NCBI GenBank assembly: GCA_947652605.1
Contig: OX393580.1
Location: 16,078,159 to 16,142,158 of the forward strand
Origin: Elmis aenea
Lineage: Eukaryota > Arthropoda > Insecta > Coleoptera > Elmidae
Direction: 5' to 3'
DNA length: 64,000 nt
Of this stretch, positions 34,366 through 47,596 are shown piece after piece; within the stretch, counting starts at the first letter, position 1, and every line of letters begins with the position of its first letter. The notes below the pieces were generated by a model. That model made no database searches, had not been told where the DNA came from, and worked only from the letters and a program-made list of their open reading frames with translations. The translations under genes were made by a program, and so were the position numbers.

Positions 34366-37300
34366 GTAAGTTATGGATTTGCATCCTGCTACAACGTTTA
34401 ATCCGATTACAAATTAATATCAACAATTATAGAAGCATTTAATCTAGGAATCTAATCCTCCGTTAAGCAAAACGGCCCGTCTAGAAATTTCTGTGAAATA
34501 AAGCGCCAAGGGGAACAAAACTTTAAGAGCGATCTAAATATTTTCTTTTATAAAAAAAGATCGATTAAACATCCAAATGACGATTTAAAAAATAAAAAAA
34601 CCTTAATCATTCCCTAAATAATCAAAGAGCGTTCTGGTCGATTCGCCAAGATTAAGGGTCCATCATTAGCATACATTAAACGGACCATTATGCAGAACTT
34701 TTACGGTCATTAGCAAAGTTTCCGGGACAAAAGAAGTTAATAAACACAAAACACGCTAGCTAAAGATGATTACCGATTTTAATTAGCAAAGTTCATTTTA
34801 AAATCCACAGCAACGGAGAGCAATGAGCACTTTGCAGATTCAACAACGCCAGACAATGTCTCTAGATCGCCAAGTTTTTCGCTGACTACAGTTAAGTATA
34901 CTAAATTGTAGAGCAACTACAATTTCTCGGAGACAAACCCCACAAAAAATTTAAGTTAACAGATTTTTTTGCGATGACATACGCACGACTACTTACAAAA
35001 CTGATTGGATGCTAAGCTTTGAGCAAAAAATTACATCAAACGCTACCAAACTAGTTAAAACTACCTAAAAAACAACGCAACCGGCAAGATCAGTTTCGCC
35101 AGTGAACGCATGGCTAAAAAATATTTAAAAGAAATCTTCCTCGAGCTTAAAAGGCACTTTAAAATTTAAACTAAGATAAAATTTCGCTTATTTTTTACGT
35201 GCCGGCGCAAGAACTTTTAAAGTTTGTAATAACGCGTTATATCCGCCACTAGAGAAAGCTACATTAATTCTTGAAAAGTTGCCGGAATGGCGATATCGTG
35301 TTTGTGTTATGTAGCGTTATAGATCGAGATATAGACTTATTTTATGGCAATATTACCGTAAATCGCCAGACACTTCACCCAAGAAATATGTTCAACAGAC
35401 ATTCGAAGATACGGCGTCATTGCTATTAAATCCTACCGGATTAAATTAACATTCACATCAAATAAACCGACAACTGTGGCCAAGAAACTATAAATATATC
35501 ATTTTCAGTTATCTTACTGAAATATTCTAAGATTTCTCGAGGGTCGCGATGAAAAATTAAGACATTTTGGAAGCCCCTCGAAGACTTTCCTCTTTCGATT
35601 CGAAATTAATTCCAAGTTCTGAAACGCACTTGGAATTTTATCACACACTTAGATTTTTCGTCACGAGTACACTTTATAAGGTGAATATTAATACACTGTA
35701 AACCAAATACAATTAGCTGAAGTGTGAATTTGAATTTATACTTGTAACAAATTTTAAAATCAAGTATCTAAACGTTTCGACAATTGAATAAATGTTTTCA
35801 GATACGTCTTTACGTCTATAATGTTTATTAGAATTTATAATTTACTGTTCTACTATACCAACTGCGAATTAACACTCCCTGCGCAATTTTATAATCTTTA
35901 ACAGTGGCCATTAATTCTGGAAGTTTAGTTTCAAAATGCACTCAATCAGTCCGGCAGCAACGCCTTACTCATACCACGTGAAAAATTATCTAATCTAAAA
36001 TCGCTGCAAGGCAGAACTAAGAGCTTTTTAACAATACCATTGTAAATAAGAGAACCATAAATTCGAGCGTACAGCCAAGTGCGCTAGGCCGTCATAACCG
36101 GGAACTTAGACCGTAATTTATAGTAATAGGAATTCTTCCGTTCCGCGGCAGGTATGCATGATCTGTAATCTTACAAATTTCTTTCTTGGAGAAAGATAAA
36201 AGCAATGTGTTCCAGGCGATAAACTTCGCCACAAATCTCCGCAGAATCGTCTTCACTTCCAAAAAATAAGAATATAAAAAAGGAGATGTCCGAAAACAAA
36301 GCATTATTCAATGCCGGCTTAATTTAAAATTCACAATAAAATCAATTTGCGAACACAGAATATCTGTCAAGTCTTAACGACCCATATCGTGCCGCAATTT
36401 GTGCCAATTTACGTCCAAGCACTAGAATCAGTGATCGACAAATAAAAATGATTAAAAATGAAATGAGCCACTAAAACATGGCGTTAAGTTCAAACTTTCA
36501 AAGAACTGTTGAAAACATTATTTAGCAAATCACTTTTAACATACTCCAATAGCAAGAATTTATGACGAATAAAAATTAAAAACAGTTAAGTACACGCTAG
36601 CCAGTAATTCTAAATAAAAACATTCTTTGTATATGTCTTAATATTAAAATCGCTGAGCACAAGAACCCGACATCAAAAAACTTGAGGATACTTTTCAATG
36701 TTTCTTGCGACTTAATATATCAGGGTACAACCTACAGCACAAATTTTGTCGGTTAGAAATAAATTTGCGCAGCTACATGATACGGGTCTAACGTCTCTGT
36801 CAACAGCGACAAAACATTCATTCATCAACGGATGAAAAATTTGCTACCGTCGCGACATCTCTATCAATAATGTGGAATTTTATATCACTTGGTCGAGAAA
36901 TCCCTCCGGATCCATCGTTACAGTCACGCACCGGAAGACCCGTTGATGGTATGGGTCTCGTGGGTCAGAGTCTACTAAAATCTCCGCTTCTAAAATCGTT
37001 TACAAAACACAATCGCTATGCGCTTTAACAATTTAAAATTCTTCGCAATCTAGGAGGCGCCGTAAAAGTTGGCACACGTAAATCTAAAAAGTTCTTGAAC
37101 GTCCCCAATAATAAGCTGCTTCATTTACAACCATAGCCGCCTACTTAAACATTTAGCTTCCGAGAGAAAAAGTAAATTGCACAGAGCAAGTGGCTCATAA
37201 AGCAACAACTATCCAATTTCCGGGAGTTCGCGGATCACTGACCCGGAAGGACAATGAGGAACAACTTCAGTAAGCGAAGTGGGCTCCGAGGCCCGGCTGA

Positions 37301-39942
37301 AAACAAAAACGAGTAGGGTAAACAGCTTTAGTTTTAAGCATTTAATTTCTTTCGGAAGAGCCGAGGCTCAACACGCCAAATTTTAGTTAGCAACCAAGAC
37401 GGCTGAAAGCTACACATTTTCAAACTGCAAAACATTCGCATTTTTCTATAATTTACAAGTTGTACTGTGTGTAGTATTAAAGGCAAAACGTGCACCGAAT
37501 AAAAAAATTAATGGAAAATTAATTCCGGATCTGTTTTTAAAGCTACGAAGCAAAATTAATCTCCTTACTACATCCACAAAAAAAAAGCCGAAATACTATC
37601 TAGATTAGGCCGAATACATTCGACGCGAACCCTTTGATATTGCACAAACCAATATTTTCGATTAATTTCATTCATTGAAAACCGGTAATGCCAATAACGA
37701 CGTGAAAGAGGAGCAGCGAATTGCACTGCCGATACAGAGGCGCTGTATAATACAAGAAAAATAGAAAAGCGGGTTTTACAAAATATCGATGTTTCCGTTC
37801 TTGATTTCTTATCGGCAAGCGAATGAATAGCTTGGCTCATGCAATATATCGCGGTCGCCGAGGCGAAACTAACATTGCACCAACGTTCGGGGCCTTATTG
37901 CAACCTGGAAAATGAAAACACGGGGCAAGGATTAACTTTCGGGAGTTTACTTAGCCTATATTTACTCGGGTCTAATTAACGAAATAGGTCGTGGCCCATG
38001 GAAATAAGTACAACCATATTAAATTAATTCAAACATCCATGAAATTCACGAAAAGTATGTTATAATTTTGCGTTAAACATAATTTGAAATTCTTAATACT
38101 AAACTAACCAACAATCTTTGTTTTATACTCTAACAGAAGTTTTTTACACATTGTCAATCAATAGTTTAAAGAAAATTCTTTGAACCTTAAAAGCTTATAC
38201 AATTTTATCCATGTCTTTTTTATTAAAACATGGTCGTTTCTTTACTAACTCTCCTATAAATCAACCGAGAAATAAGTAATATATTACCCAAAACAAATGA
38301 AATTTATGGTTGAATACTATACATTACTATTAAACAATGTTTTTCTACTCATGTATATAAAAGTTGTCATTTTCTCACTGCCTACTCTACATCAAAGTTT
38401 TACTTTCGTCTGTAGTGGCGAAAATAATGTCAATGTCAATATCAAATTGTAAAATTTATGCTTTTTTTAAGCTTAAACTCATAATTAATTAAAATAGCGT
38501 TTATTCTAATCAAATAATTTAATTTTAATGTAGCATTTTATATAAAAGCCCAAGAATGGCACAAAAATTAATATTAAATATATTTCGTTTGCAGGTTATA
38601 ATTTTATTAATGTCAATGTCAGTGTGGTGGTAGAAATGAAATGATTAATTAAAACTTTATACATAATAATAATTATCATTTGGTTCGTTTACATTAACGT
38701 TCGTTCTATAATATAATTTTAATTTCGTAGAATAAATAGCATTTACGACTCGAGATGAAATCAGTTTTTTTTCGCTTCGCGGCTCGTTAGCAACTCTCAC
38801 CTCACAAAAAAAGTGGACTTACATCACTTGTTGTAAAATCTTCTTCTTAATCGTTTCCTCTTGTACCTTTCGGTGTCGAGGTTCACTTGTTGTAAAATAG
38901 ACTATTATTTGACAACTGATGATGATTTTTAAAAATAACAGTGCTTGTTGTTAAACTTTTGACATGAACAAAATGCGATACTAGCAACAACAAAAAACTC
39001 TTGCAGAAGCTATCAAAAATTTATTTTCACGTTAACATAAGTCGTAATAAAAGTGAGATGCACGACACAAAACAGGACGTCAAGATCAAACTGAACATCA
39101 TCAAGTATTGTCTTTAGCGCCATAAAGCTGAGGCAGCAAAGCAAAAGGCCAACGGTGAGTACAGCGTTCATCTTTGAGGTGCAATCAAGATATCTAGGGC
39201 TTTGTGAGACTGCTCTAGTTAGTGTCTTTTATGAGGGCTCCATACATCGCTAACTCTTTTCAGAATCTCCAAGCTCTCACAAATGCAGTACACGTTTAAC
39301 TATTACTCGCTTTAGCTCATTATCGAACAACTTAACTGTTATATCAAAAAAAATTAAGTTTCGCAGAGGTCTACGGTTGATGATTATTGCGAATTCAATT
39401 TACATTTGCTGATTATCAAGAACAGTGAAGATGGTGATCACAAAAAAAAAGATTGTTTAAAACAAAGAGTTTTAACTGAATGAATTTAAAGTTCAACTCC
39501 TCTGAAACACCATAACAGATATTAAAATCTAGCAAAAGATGTTTTAAAAAAGTGCAGAATTATTCTTGAAACATTTAACAGTTATTTAATTCAGTATTAA
39601 TAAAAAATTATTTTACAAACAATTAACGAATTCTATCCATGCATTGGCCCAATAGAATAAAATTCTATGAAAATAAGAGAAATTAAATAAATACATCGCA
39701 TTACGAAACACATCTGCAGTGCAGGTCTGGCGAGGGAAACATTCGTATCGTATGCCGACAGACAAAATAAATAGCACACAAATACACAAACATTTTGCTA
39801 TCGGAAACAGGGAACAAAGCGACAAGGACAACTATACGACTAAATCAAAACTCTGCATGCAATAAATCTTGATTTAAATCAATAAATCCGTGCATAATTT
39901 CCGATAAAAAAATAACCCAGATACATTTTCAACGCGTGTATA
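34366..39942. other. Mostly unique DNA, no gene recognised
   Basis: The largest stretch with little repeat signal. Frames at 36092-36304, 37568-37840 and 39613-39831 lack motifs. At 39061-39165 (plus) a degenerate stretch reads VKIKLNIIKYCL-stop-RHKAEAAKQ, which recalls the psq/CENP-B type helix-turn-helix of pogo-like transposases; too weak to annotate separately. Confidence 0.4.
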
Positions 39943-41615
39943 CAGGGTTCTCGTTTTTCGAGGGCCACTATGGGGATCTCGTAAACGGTAAGAGTTACGA
40001 CTTCGGTTAAAATAGGGCAAAGTTGTATATTCAGGTGCTTAATAATTCGACGCAAACAGAACTTATCTAGCTCTTTTAGTTTTTGAGATATTGGGAAAAA
40101 AGTAAAAAAGTGGATTTTTGTTTTTTGCCCGTAACTTTTTCATTTGATGTCGAATTTAATTTCTGTAAAAACTTTTTCATGGCCACTTTTTGCAAGGAAT
40201 CAGAATCCCCAATTATATTTTCCGTGCGACGTTTCGTTTTTTTAAAACCATCGTCAGGTCAATTTTTTCTTATGTACGCTGTATCTGGTTTTAACACCAA
40301 TTTTTAGTGCATTTTTTTCTGAATTCGACAATGTATAACACTTGGGACTTTTTTGAAACAATTGTTGTTAAAAATGGCAAAAACAATTATTTTATTTAAA
40401 ACAAATCCCAATCGGCATGGTAAATAATTGTCTTTGTCCCTTTTTCCTTGGAAGCACGTAAGTAAACCGCATGAAATTACTATTAAAGGGATTTAATTAA
40501 AAAAATAGGTATGAATAAATATGTTAGGAATGCATTAACATAGTTCACTTATTAGCAAATATTTTTAGAATATTTTCTTTGGTTAAGTAATAAATTTCTG
40601 TAAAATGTGTATTTAATCCTTATTTGGCATACAATTATTTGTATTGTACAGTTCAAGATAATTGTGAACAGATCTATCACAATTTTTATGTGACAAATAA
40701 TACATTTGTAACTTGTCCTGTTTTTCTTTGTCGGTGACCATTTTATTTAATATGACAATCTACACTTTTAAAGGAATTCGAAAAATGTCATAATATACAC
40801 AAAATTTTGTTTTCTCATGGCATGCTTCTTAAGTTTATTCAATACTTTATTAAAATCAATTACAATATCATATTTGTAACACCTTTTATTTTCCATAATT
40901 GACAAAAATTATTTTAACAATACTCTGCAATACACGAAGGGATAGCAAATAAATTAATTACCTAATATAAAATGTACTACCAGAACATAGTGAAAATAAA
41001 AATTGCGAACAAAAGCAGAAATAATAAAGAAATTATAGCTGGTTGCAAATTATACAATTAGTCAAGATCATATTAATGTCAAAATAACAGTTTTAACAAA
41101 ACAACAACAAAAATGTTTTTTTTGTTTGTATAAGATCGTTTGATTCAAAAATTGGACAAAATGAGTTTTTCTCCAATTTTTGTGGTAAAATATCATTTTA
41201 GATATTAAGTGTCATACATAATATATCATTGAAATCAGAAGACAAATGCTATCCGACTATGACATTAAATTTTTTCGCCGTTTTTAAAAAAATGAAGTTG
41301 ATGATGTTTCTGAAGAGACGAAACGTTGTTGGAAATTTTATGTTATCTCAAAATATAAAGCGTAAGAAGTTGCCATGGAGAAGTGCTTCCAGTTTGTTGA
41401 TATCTTAAAAAATGTAGGAAATGTGACAAAAAAACGAAAATCAATTTTTCCAGTTTTTCTTGAATAACTTTTGAACTAAGACAGCTATGAAAATAATTGT
41501 CTTTGCAGATATTTAATGAGCATCTAATTTCGCAACTTTGCCCTAATTTAACCGACCTCGTAGCTCTTAATATAAGCGAGATCCCCATGCATTTACTCGA
41601 ATTTGGGACACTCTG
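39943..41615. mobile_element. TA element F with diverged TIRs and transposase N-terminus
   Basis: It starts CAGGGTTCTCG after TA (39941-39942) and ends with the inverse of CAGAGTGTCCC before TA (41616-41617). The first and last 120 bp are diverged inverses (GGGGATCTCG, CGGTTAAA-TAGGGCAAAGTTG). The interior is not palindromic and contains an N-terminal transposase relic on the minus strand. The tips are related to element E. It may represent the less rearranged form from which palindromic derivatives arise. Confidence 0.7.
40612..40741 (-). pseudogene. DUF4817-like HTH fragment of a transposase
   Basis: From ATG at 40741 (minus) the frame reads MVTDKEKQDKLQMYYLSHKN, then CDRSVHNYLELYNTNNCMPN before a stop. 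The layout (Met, helix with M..YYLSHKN, second helix with Y.ELY, then NN.MPN) matches the start of the DUF4817 helix-turn-helix domain found on insect mariner-like transposases. The catalytic part is not recognisable in the same element. A stop and drift show that it is inactive. Confidence 0.55.
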
Positions 41616-41617
41616 TA

Positions 41618-42870
41618 TACACACTGTAAAGATGTTCTTTTAAAATTATAATTAGCTCGTGTCAGACCGTATGAGTGATGAGAGATTGGTGAAGGTGGAT
41701 AACCAAGAGCCATTATCGAAAATTCATTAAAAGACCCAAACATCGTGTCTAGCTTTAGTCTCATGAAACTGCTGTATCATCTAAAAAATACATGGGAAGG
41801 TTAACCCGCAATAATTCATCTTAATACCGTTATTAAAACTAAATATGTAGCCGCGTTCGATAAGAAATCGCCATATTGCAGATCCTTAAATAAAATTTTA
41901 CGGTCTACGCGCTTTTTGATGTTCCAACAGACGCGCAAAAATAAATATCGTTCATACTAATCACGTACAACAAAGGCTGGCCACAATTGAGAACACAAGG
42001 GCCGTAAAGGAGTGAATCCCCAAGTTTTAATAACAGCACGTACAAACAGTTTTTAATATAAATGTTGCATCCTGCATGTAATATTCTCCAAGTTCATTAA
42101 AATTTAATAAAAATATAATTTCTGTTTGCTGACCTCAAACAATTCAATTTACTTTCAAGCCAGTTATCACACAAACAAACCCTTTTTTAGACTATACAAG
42201 AAACAAGCTAAAAAAGTTATTATTGTCCCAAAATAACCTAATTTAATTTAAAAATAATGTTACTTCGTTGTATTACCAAATGTTGGTTGAACTTTGGGGT
42301 TCCAACATTAGAATTACCTGCGCACTACTTTAGTTAAACACTATAATCCGCAGGAAACCCTAAACTTCTAAAGTATATTAGGTTATTTTACGAGTATTAC
42401 ATAATTCCGGCCACACCGCAAAATTCGAGATATGAAATAAGGCGAACAACATAACAGACCAGTGTATTTCGTCCTCTATTTTTGTTGTATAGCAGCTGAC
42501 GCCTGTTTGGTATTCGGATTATATCCCGAGCTCTGGACTTATAAAAGGCAGAATCCTTTCGTTAATTCTCCGAAGTCGGGGAGCAACGCACGTGCTTTGT
42601 TCAGCAGAAACTTCAACTTTATAGAACTTGATCTTGTACTTTTATAAAAGTTTACATGGTGGATTCGAGTTGTTTTCATAAAACAACGGTTTTTAAAACT
42701 TGTGTACGTTCGTTCTGCGAATGACATTACGTGGTCGACATCACGAGAAGATCAAAGACAGTTTTTAATTAGGCTACAGAAGGCGAACGAATGTAACAGA
42801 ATTGAAAAAGAACATAAATCGAAAAAAAATGAACCAGCGATAGATAATATCCAAACTGATTGATTGGTTA
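41618..42870. other. No gene recognised
   Basis: AT-rich unique DNA. Opposed frames at 42462-42647 and 42539-42727 show no motif. Confidence 0.4.
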
Positions 42871-42874
42871 ATAC

Positions 42875-44262
42875 TAGGGATTCTGTGTCGAGACAACCGG
42901 GGAATTTATTCCCGGGAATTCCAAGACTTTATGCTGTCTCGATTCCCGGGAATTAAAAAAAAAAAAAATTCGGGACTCCAGACTTTTCGATTCAAATATT
43001 ACATAATATAGCAAAATTTATTGTTTCAAAATAAAACCTGTACAGTCGAAAACAACCCATGCCCAGCTTGTATACGAGCAGTTAACAAGTGAACAGTTAA
43101 AGGGTCAGTAAAGTTATTTTTAAAACAGATATTGTGGCAACAACTACTGATGGAGCAAGCGTGATGAAAAAAGTTGGACGTGGGAGTCCTGTTGAAAGTC
43201 AACTCTGCTTAAATCACGCAATTCATTTGGACGTAATAAATGTCTTATATCAAAAGGAGAATGAACATCAAACAACTGATGATTCTGACGAACATGACCA
43301 TAACGATGGTGATGATAAACAAAATATCGAGAAAAATGACAGTGAAAATAATAAGAGAGTAGAATTTCAAAATGCAAACCTGTGTATAAAACCGCGCTTT
43401 AATAAAGCCCTAAACGAAACTCGAAAAATGATCAGATTATTTCGAAAAAGTGCATTAAAAAACACGATTTTACAAGAACATGTGAAGAGCGAATTTGATG
43501 TTGAGCTTAATTTATGCCTCGACGTGAAGACCAGATGGAATTCCTTGATTCTCATGATCGAAAGATTTTTAAAACTACGAAATTCGATCAGAAAATTTTC
43601 GATTGATCTCGACTTGGCGATATCTGGAATGAATCAAATATTTACGTATTGGAAAATATTTCTAGAATACTCGGTCCTATAAAACTGGCAGTTAAAGCTC
43701 TGAGTCGCCGAGATGCCACTGTATTGATTTCAGAAGTTACTGTTAATTTCTTGATGAAAAAATTACTTAATCTCAAGAAATGTTTACAACCCGGAAATCC
43801 AAAATTGAAGAAAGAAGAAATAAGAACCTTATTGGTATAATACATTTTTTACAAAAACCCGATTATGTTGTAAAAAAAAACTATTTTTCAAGTTGTGCCA
43901 AAAAGATGTATTTAAAATATGGTGGAGAATAATTAGGAAGGATTTTCTTCTAGTGTAGAAAGTTCGGATACCGATGTAATCGGGAAAGAAAACAGTGATT
44001 GTCAGTTCGCTAATATGTCGATTCAAGAAAAATTAAACAATGAATTATTGAACCAGCAAAGTTCAACCGTGAAAAATAAAAAATACAACTATCAAAAGGA
44101 GTGTCAGATTTTAGAATCAACTGGGAACCGGACTCCGAATCTAAATCTTTTATATGAATCATTGCTCACAATTAAACCAACATCAACGGAAAGTGAGCGA
44201 ATTATATTGGAAGAATATTTACCACAAAAATTAGATATAGGCTATCTGACTCCTCCTTAAAT
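42875..44262 (+). mobile_element. hAT element relic, left end recognisable
   Basis: The likely left end TAGGGATTCTG (42875) resembles the end of the second hAT relic at 52784 (TAGGGTTTCTC). Both are followed by CCCGGGAAT-type subterminal palindromes (42908-42960 here). The interior encodes hAT transposase parts. No right terminus was found after the coding end, so the 3' boundary is uncertain. Confidence 0.65.
43134..44260 (+). pseudogene. hAT-family transposase, fragmented
   Basis: Frame 43134-43682 reads ATTTDGASVMKKVGRGSP and QLCLNHAIHLDVINVLY, the D and C/H region of the RNase-H-like core, then an acidic insertion (TTDDSDEHDHNDGDDKQN), then LDVKTRWNSLILMIERFLKL, the conserved TRWNS motif. 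A frameshift near 43650 leads to ISRILGPIKLAVKALSRRD, the helical insertion domain. A last piece (44015-44260) has NLLYESLLTIKPTSTESERI, the C-terminal dimerisation motif, which would normally continue VFS but is followed by other residues. Stops and shifts make it non-functional. Confidence 0.88.
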
Positions 44263-44539
44263 GGATTGGCATTGTTAAAATCATATTTTGCTATGCAAAA
44301 GTACAATGTATTAATTTTTTTATCTTAAACTCGATGTAAATTTCATTTAAATATGTATTTTATATACAGGGAGAGTCACGACGGACGCGTCGGAGTTTTA
44401 TGGTAAAACGGTTTATATTTTCCAATTTCTGTCGCTGTTAGATTATGTAAGTCAATAAGGGCTACATTTTAAAAATATTTTCAAACATACAAGGTGCTCC
44501 AAAAAAGAGTGGCATATCAAAGTTATACTTTTTCTTATG

Positions 44540-45030
44540 GAACACCCTGTATATTTTTACATTTTTGGATTCCTCTTTAAATTTACTTCAAAAAATGTAT
44601 AAGGTCATATGGGTCTAAAGTCGACCGTTCTCGTGAAAATTGCATTTTCATGAAAATACAGTATTTTCAAAAATTTCCAACATTTAAAAACTTTGAGGAG
44701 TCTGAAGAAATTCGCTTGGAGATAAGATTGACAATAGATTATGTAACACTTTGCACCACCTACATTTTTAAAATATTATACAGGGCGTTTTTTACGCTTG
44801 GTCAAACTTGTGAAAATTTAAACATCGATAACTCATTTTTTTTTAATACAACACCCTATATTTTTTTACACCGTCTTATAAAAAATTTAATTCTCTTTCG
44901 AAAACATTAATACTGTTTTATACCTAAAATTGATATTTTCCGAGATATCGCGATTTTATTGTTAATTATTAGGGCAAAGTAATATTTTTGAGTAGGCTAT
45001 GAAGGTAGACAGCGGTAATTTGAAACAATT
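44540..45030 (+). repeat. Half copy (single arm) of palindromic element C
   Basis: From CACCCTGTATATTTTTACAT to GAGTAGGCTATGAAGGTAGA it follows the left arm of the 13387 element (13557-14005) and stops close to that element's axis of symmetry. Another CAGGG terminus (44368) and an ACAAGGTGCTCC-like end (44491) precede it. Confidence 0.8.
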
Positions 45031-45332
45031 GAAAGAAAGAGCAAGAAAGGTTTAGTTTTAACTTTTGCCTACGCATTTTTGACATTTTTTTTATAATGAA
45101 GAGCAATCTCACGTTTAAATCGAAATTTCTTAAAATTATTTATGCATTTATTTATTGGACCAGTATGATAAGATGATTAGTAAATCCTATAAACAATTTT
45201 TTTGTATGTTTATAATACGACACTCGGTTCTACCAAAATGTCTTTTTTGCTTAAATTCTGATTCCACGCATTTTGCAAACATTGTGTTTTATACAGTGTG
45301 CACAATGTTTAATGCAAGTAAGTGTTTATGGT

Positions 45333-45620
45333 GTGTTAACTAAAATATAAATACACAGAAAATATTTCAAATTGGGACTGTACTAACTTTAATTGAACAT
45401 TTCTAGTGATAACTAAAATGTATGTTTATGGAGGAATCGTTGGTGATCAAGTTATCATGTTCATGTTGAACATTTATTGTAATCGGCTGTTTAATTTTGT
45501 TTTTGAATTATTATTACATACATTTTAGTTATCACTAGAAATATTTTAATAAATGTTCAATTAAAGTTAGTACGGTCCCAATTTGAAATATTTTCTGTGT
45601 ATTTATATTTTAGTTAACAC
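45333..45620. repeat. Hairpin MITE of 288 bp
   Basis: The left arm starting GTGTTAACTAAAATATAAAT (45333) and containing TTTCAAATTGGGAC and TTAGTTATCACTAG pairs with the right arm ending at 45620. Arms are about 95-105 bp and the loop about 90 bp. No coding; family unknown. Confidence 0.85.
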
Positions 45621-45644
45621 AAACGATACTGCACGAATGCATTC

Positions 45645-46175
45645 TTACAATTAGACATCACTCAAGCGTTGAACAAGGTTTGGCATCAAGGTTTGATATT
45701 TAAAATTAAAACAATGTTACCTCATCCATATTGCTGGATACTCATATCATATTTTTCTAACAGACACTTTTTAGTCAAACATGGTGGAACTCATACAAGT
45801 CTTGCTCCAATTCTATTTGGTGTCCCACAAGGAAGCGTTCTTGGCCCAGCCCTATATTAACTGTACATTTCCGACTTGCCTGTAACCAACAATACAGAAA
45901 TTGCTACCTTCGCAGATGACACTGCTATAATGGCGTCACACAGTGACCCAAAATTGGCATCTCACTTCCTCCAGAATCATCTTAACAAAATAGAAAAGTG
46001 GCTTAAGCTATGGCGCATCAAAGCCAATAATACAAAGTCTGTACACATCACCTTTACCCTTAAGAAGCAGATATGTCGCAGGGTAACCCTAAACGGTAAT
46101 CCGCTCCCGCAAAAAAAAAAGAAGTGAAATATCTGGGAATCCACATAGATAAAAGACTTACTTGGGCCAAACGAT
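45645..46175 (+). pseudogene. Jockey-like retrotransposon reverse transcriptase fragment
   Basis: The frame reads NKVWHQGLIFKIK and FGVPQGSVLGPALY, hits a stop, then IATFADDTAIMASHSD, the catalytic F/YADD motif with two aspartates, then LNKIEKWLKLWRIKANNTKS. After an A-run frameshift near 46115 it continues VKYLGIHIDKRLTWAKR. These are ordered RT motifs of Jockey-clade LINEs. The upstream endonuclease and downstream region are missing. It is cut off at 46175 by the start of another repeat, leaving about a sixth of a normal ORF2. Confidence 0.88.
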
Positions 46176-46189
46176 GAACTTTCATTTTT

Positions 46190-46295
46190 TGCCTGTGGTT
46201 CCCACAAAAATTGCCCAAGGGACCGATATCAGATTTTCGCTAACTATTACAGTAACCGAGATACCCCCGTAAAACATTGGAATTGGTCCACCCTG
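46190..46295 (-). repeat. Solo terminus of a TA/CAGGGTG element
   Basis: GTAACCGAGATACC and GGTCCACCCTG, then TA, match the right tips of elements such as A (GTTAATATT-AACCGAGATACCC). A related solo tip lies at about 56335-56405 (CCGATATCAGATTTTGG, GTAACCGAGATA). No left partner is visible. Confidence 0.65.
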
Positions 46296-46297
46296 TA

Positions 46298-47195
46298 CTC
46301 TACATTCCAATTTATTCGTTTTTAAACCTAACAGCGTTTGTACTAATAACGCGTGGGATTTTTACGACAGTATTAACTTTAAAGTTACTCGACGTAACAT
46401 TAGTTCGGCGGAAAATAAACTATAAAAGCCTTAATCGCTACTGTTGAGTTAATGCTTTGATACGATAAAGGTAAGTGAAAATTTATACGCAATAAAATAC
46501 GAGATTCTTTAAAGCACACATACAAAAACCAAAAATTTTTTTTTTTAATATAAATGATAAAGTATTAATAGTTTGAATAAACAAGTAAAACGATGTTACT
46601 GAAATTATTGGATTTTAAAATACGCAATAAAAATTTATAAATCATAACGTTATCGGAGAGTATAAGAAATAAGATCCAGAATTATCGATAAATTTTGAAT
46701 ACACTTCCGACATAAAGCATATTCCAGGGTATTTATAGGCTAGGCTCATCTCCTAAGGAAATACAATATACAAGAGTCAGATAATTTGCCAGGGTTAATC
46801 TCCATTACCGACGTCGGTTACCAGTAACTTCGTCAATTCGCGAACCTCACTGAAAACAATCCTACTCGGCAGAGGTCACATCCTAGGATGCGACCCCTAC
46901 ATAACTATTATACATCCTGCAACACGTGCTATGAAAATCTAGTTGTAATACGATACGTGCCATTTAAAATCTAATACAGGCACAAACGAATTATAGTAAT
47001 AAACTAAAAATTATGTCCCTCCGGAATGTAACACTGTATTTTTCAAAACAAGACATGAATTGTGGATGATCTTTAATAGTATATGGTTGTGTATTGACTC
47101 ATTAATTATTAAATAATATTATCCGCTGCAGGCACAATACGTTGCCATACGGTTTAACCACACAGAAGAGGTCCTTGTCCTCGGCCCGCCACATT
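46298..47195. other. No gene recognised
   Basis: Unique AT-rich sequence without a supported feature, ending at the (ATT)n tail of the retrotransposon. Confidence 0.4.
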
Positions 47196-47596
47196 TGAAT
47201 TATTATTATTATTATTATTATTATTTTAAATTTAAACCTTTGTAGAGTTTATGGCAATTCAATCTGGCCTTTGAGACCAATAAGCAGTTTAATTCTAGCC
47301 TAAATTAATAATGTTCAAACTTAGTCTAAGGTTTACCCAACAGTAGTCCTTAGTTTGCTAATATAGAATAAGTATACTAATTATTAACGTGCATACTACC
47401 GCACAGTCTCTGCTTTTAAACTTTTGTTTTTAAACTAACTCAAAAGGTTTAACCCTTTTGAGTCTTCTTAGTAATCCTGTAGTGTCCAGGAGCTGGATCG
47501 CCTCGACGTTAACATGTTGATGGAGCCTTTCATCGTGGCTCTTGGCAAACTTCTTAATGGTGTTGGTTACAATGTCCATGTTGAAGTCTCGATGTA
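47196..47596 (-). pseudogene. Jockey-like retrotransposon, 3' end of ORF2 and tail
   Basis: On the minus strand this continues the RT-bearing protein beyond the mariner: DFNMDIVTNTIKKFAKSH, then VNVEAIQLLDTTGLLRRLKR and a stop near 47450. It is followed by about 230 bp of 3' UTR and a 3' tail of about nine AAT units (seen as ATT at 47199-47225). LINEs of several clades end in such short simple repeats rather than poly(A). It joins the segment at 48839 in frame across one TA, showing that the mariner inserted into an already present copy. Confidence 0.85.

Noticed and set aside
34178..34442. 82- and 84-codon frames on opposite strands around the candidate Cys-rich exon
   Set aside because: They are in other frames than the cysteine-rich reading and show no motif; only the short splice-bounded frame is kept as a candidate.
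39061..39165. Possible psq/CENP-B helix-turn-helix of a pogo-like transposase
   Set aside because: Only about 35 residues with an internal stop match the pattern; too weak for a separate feature.
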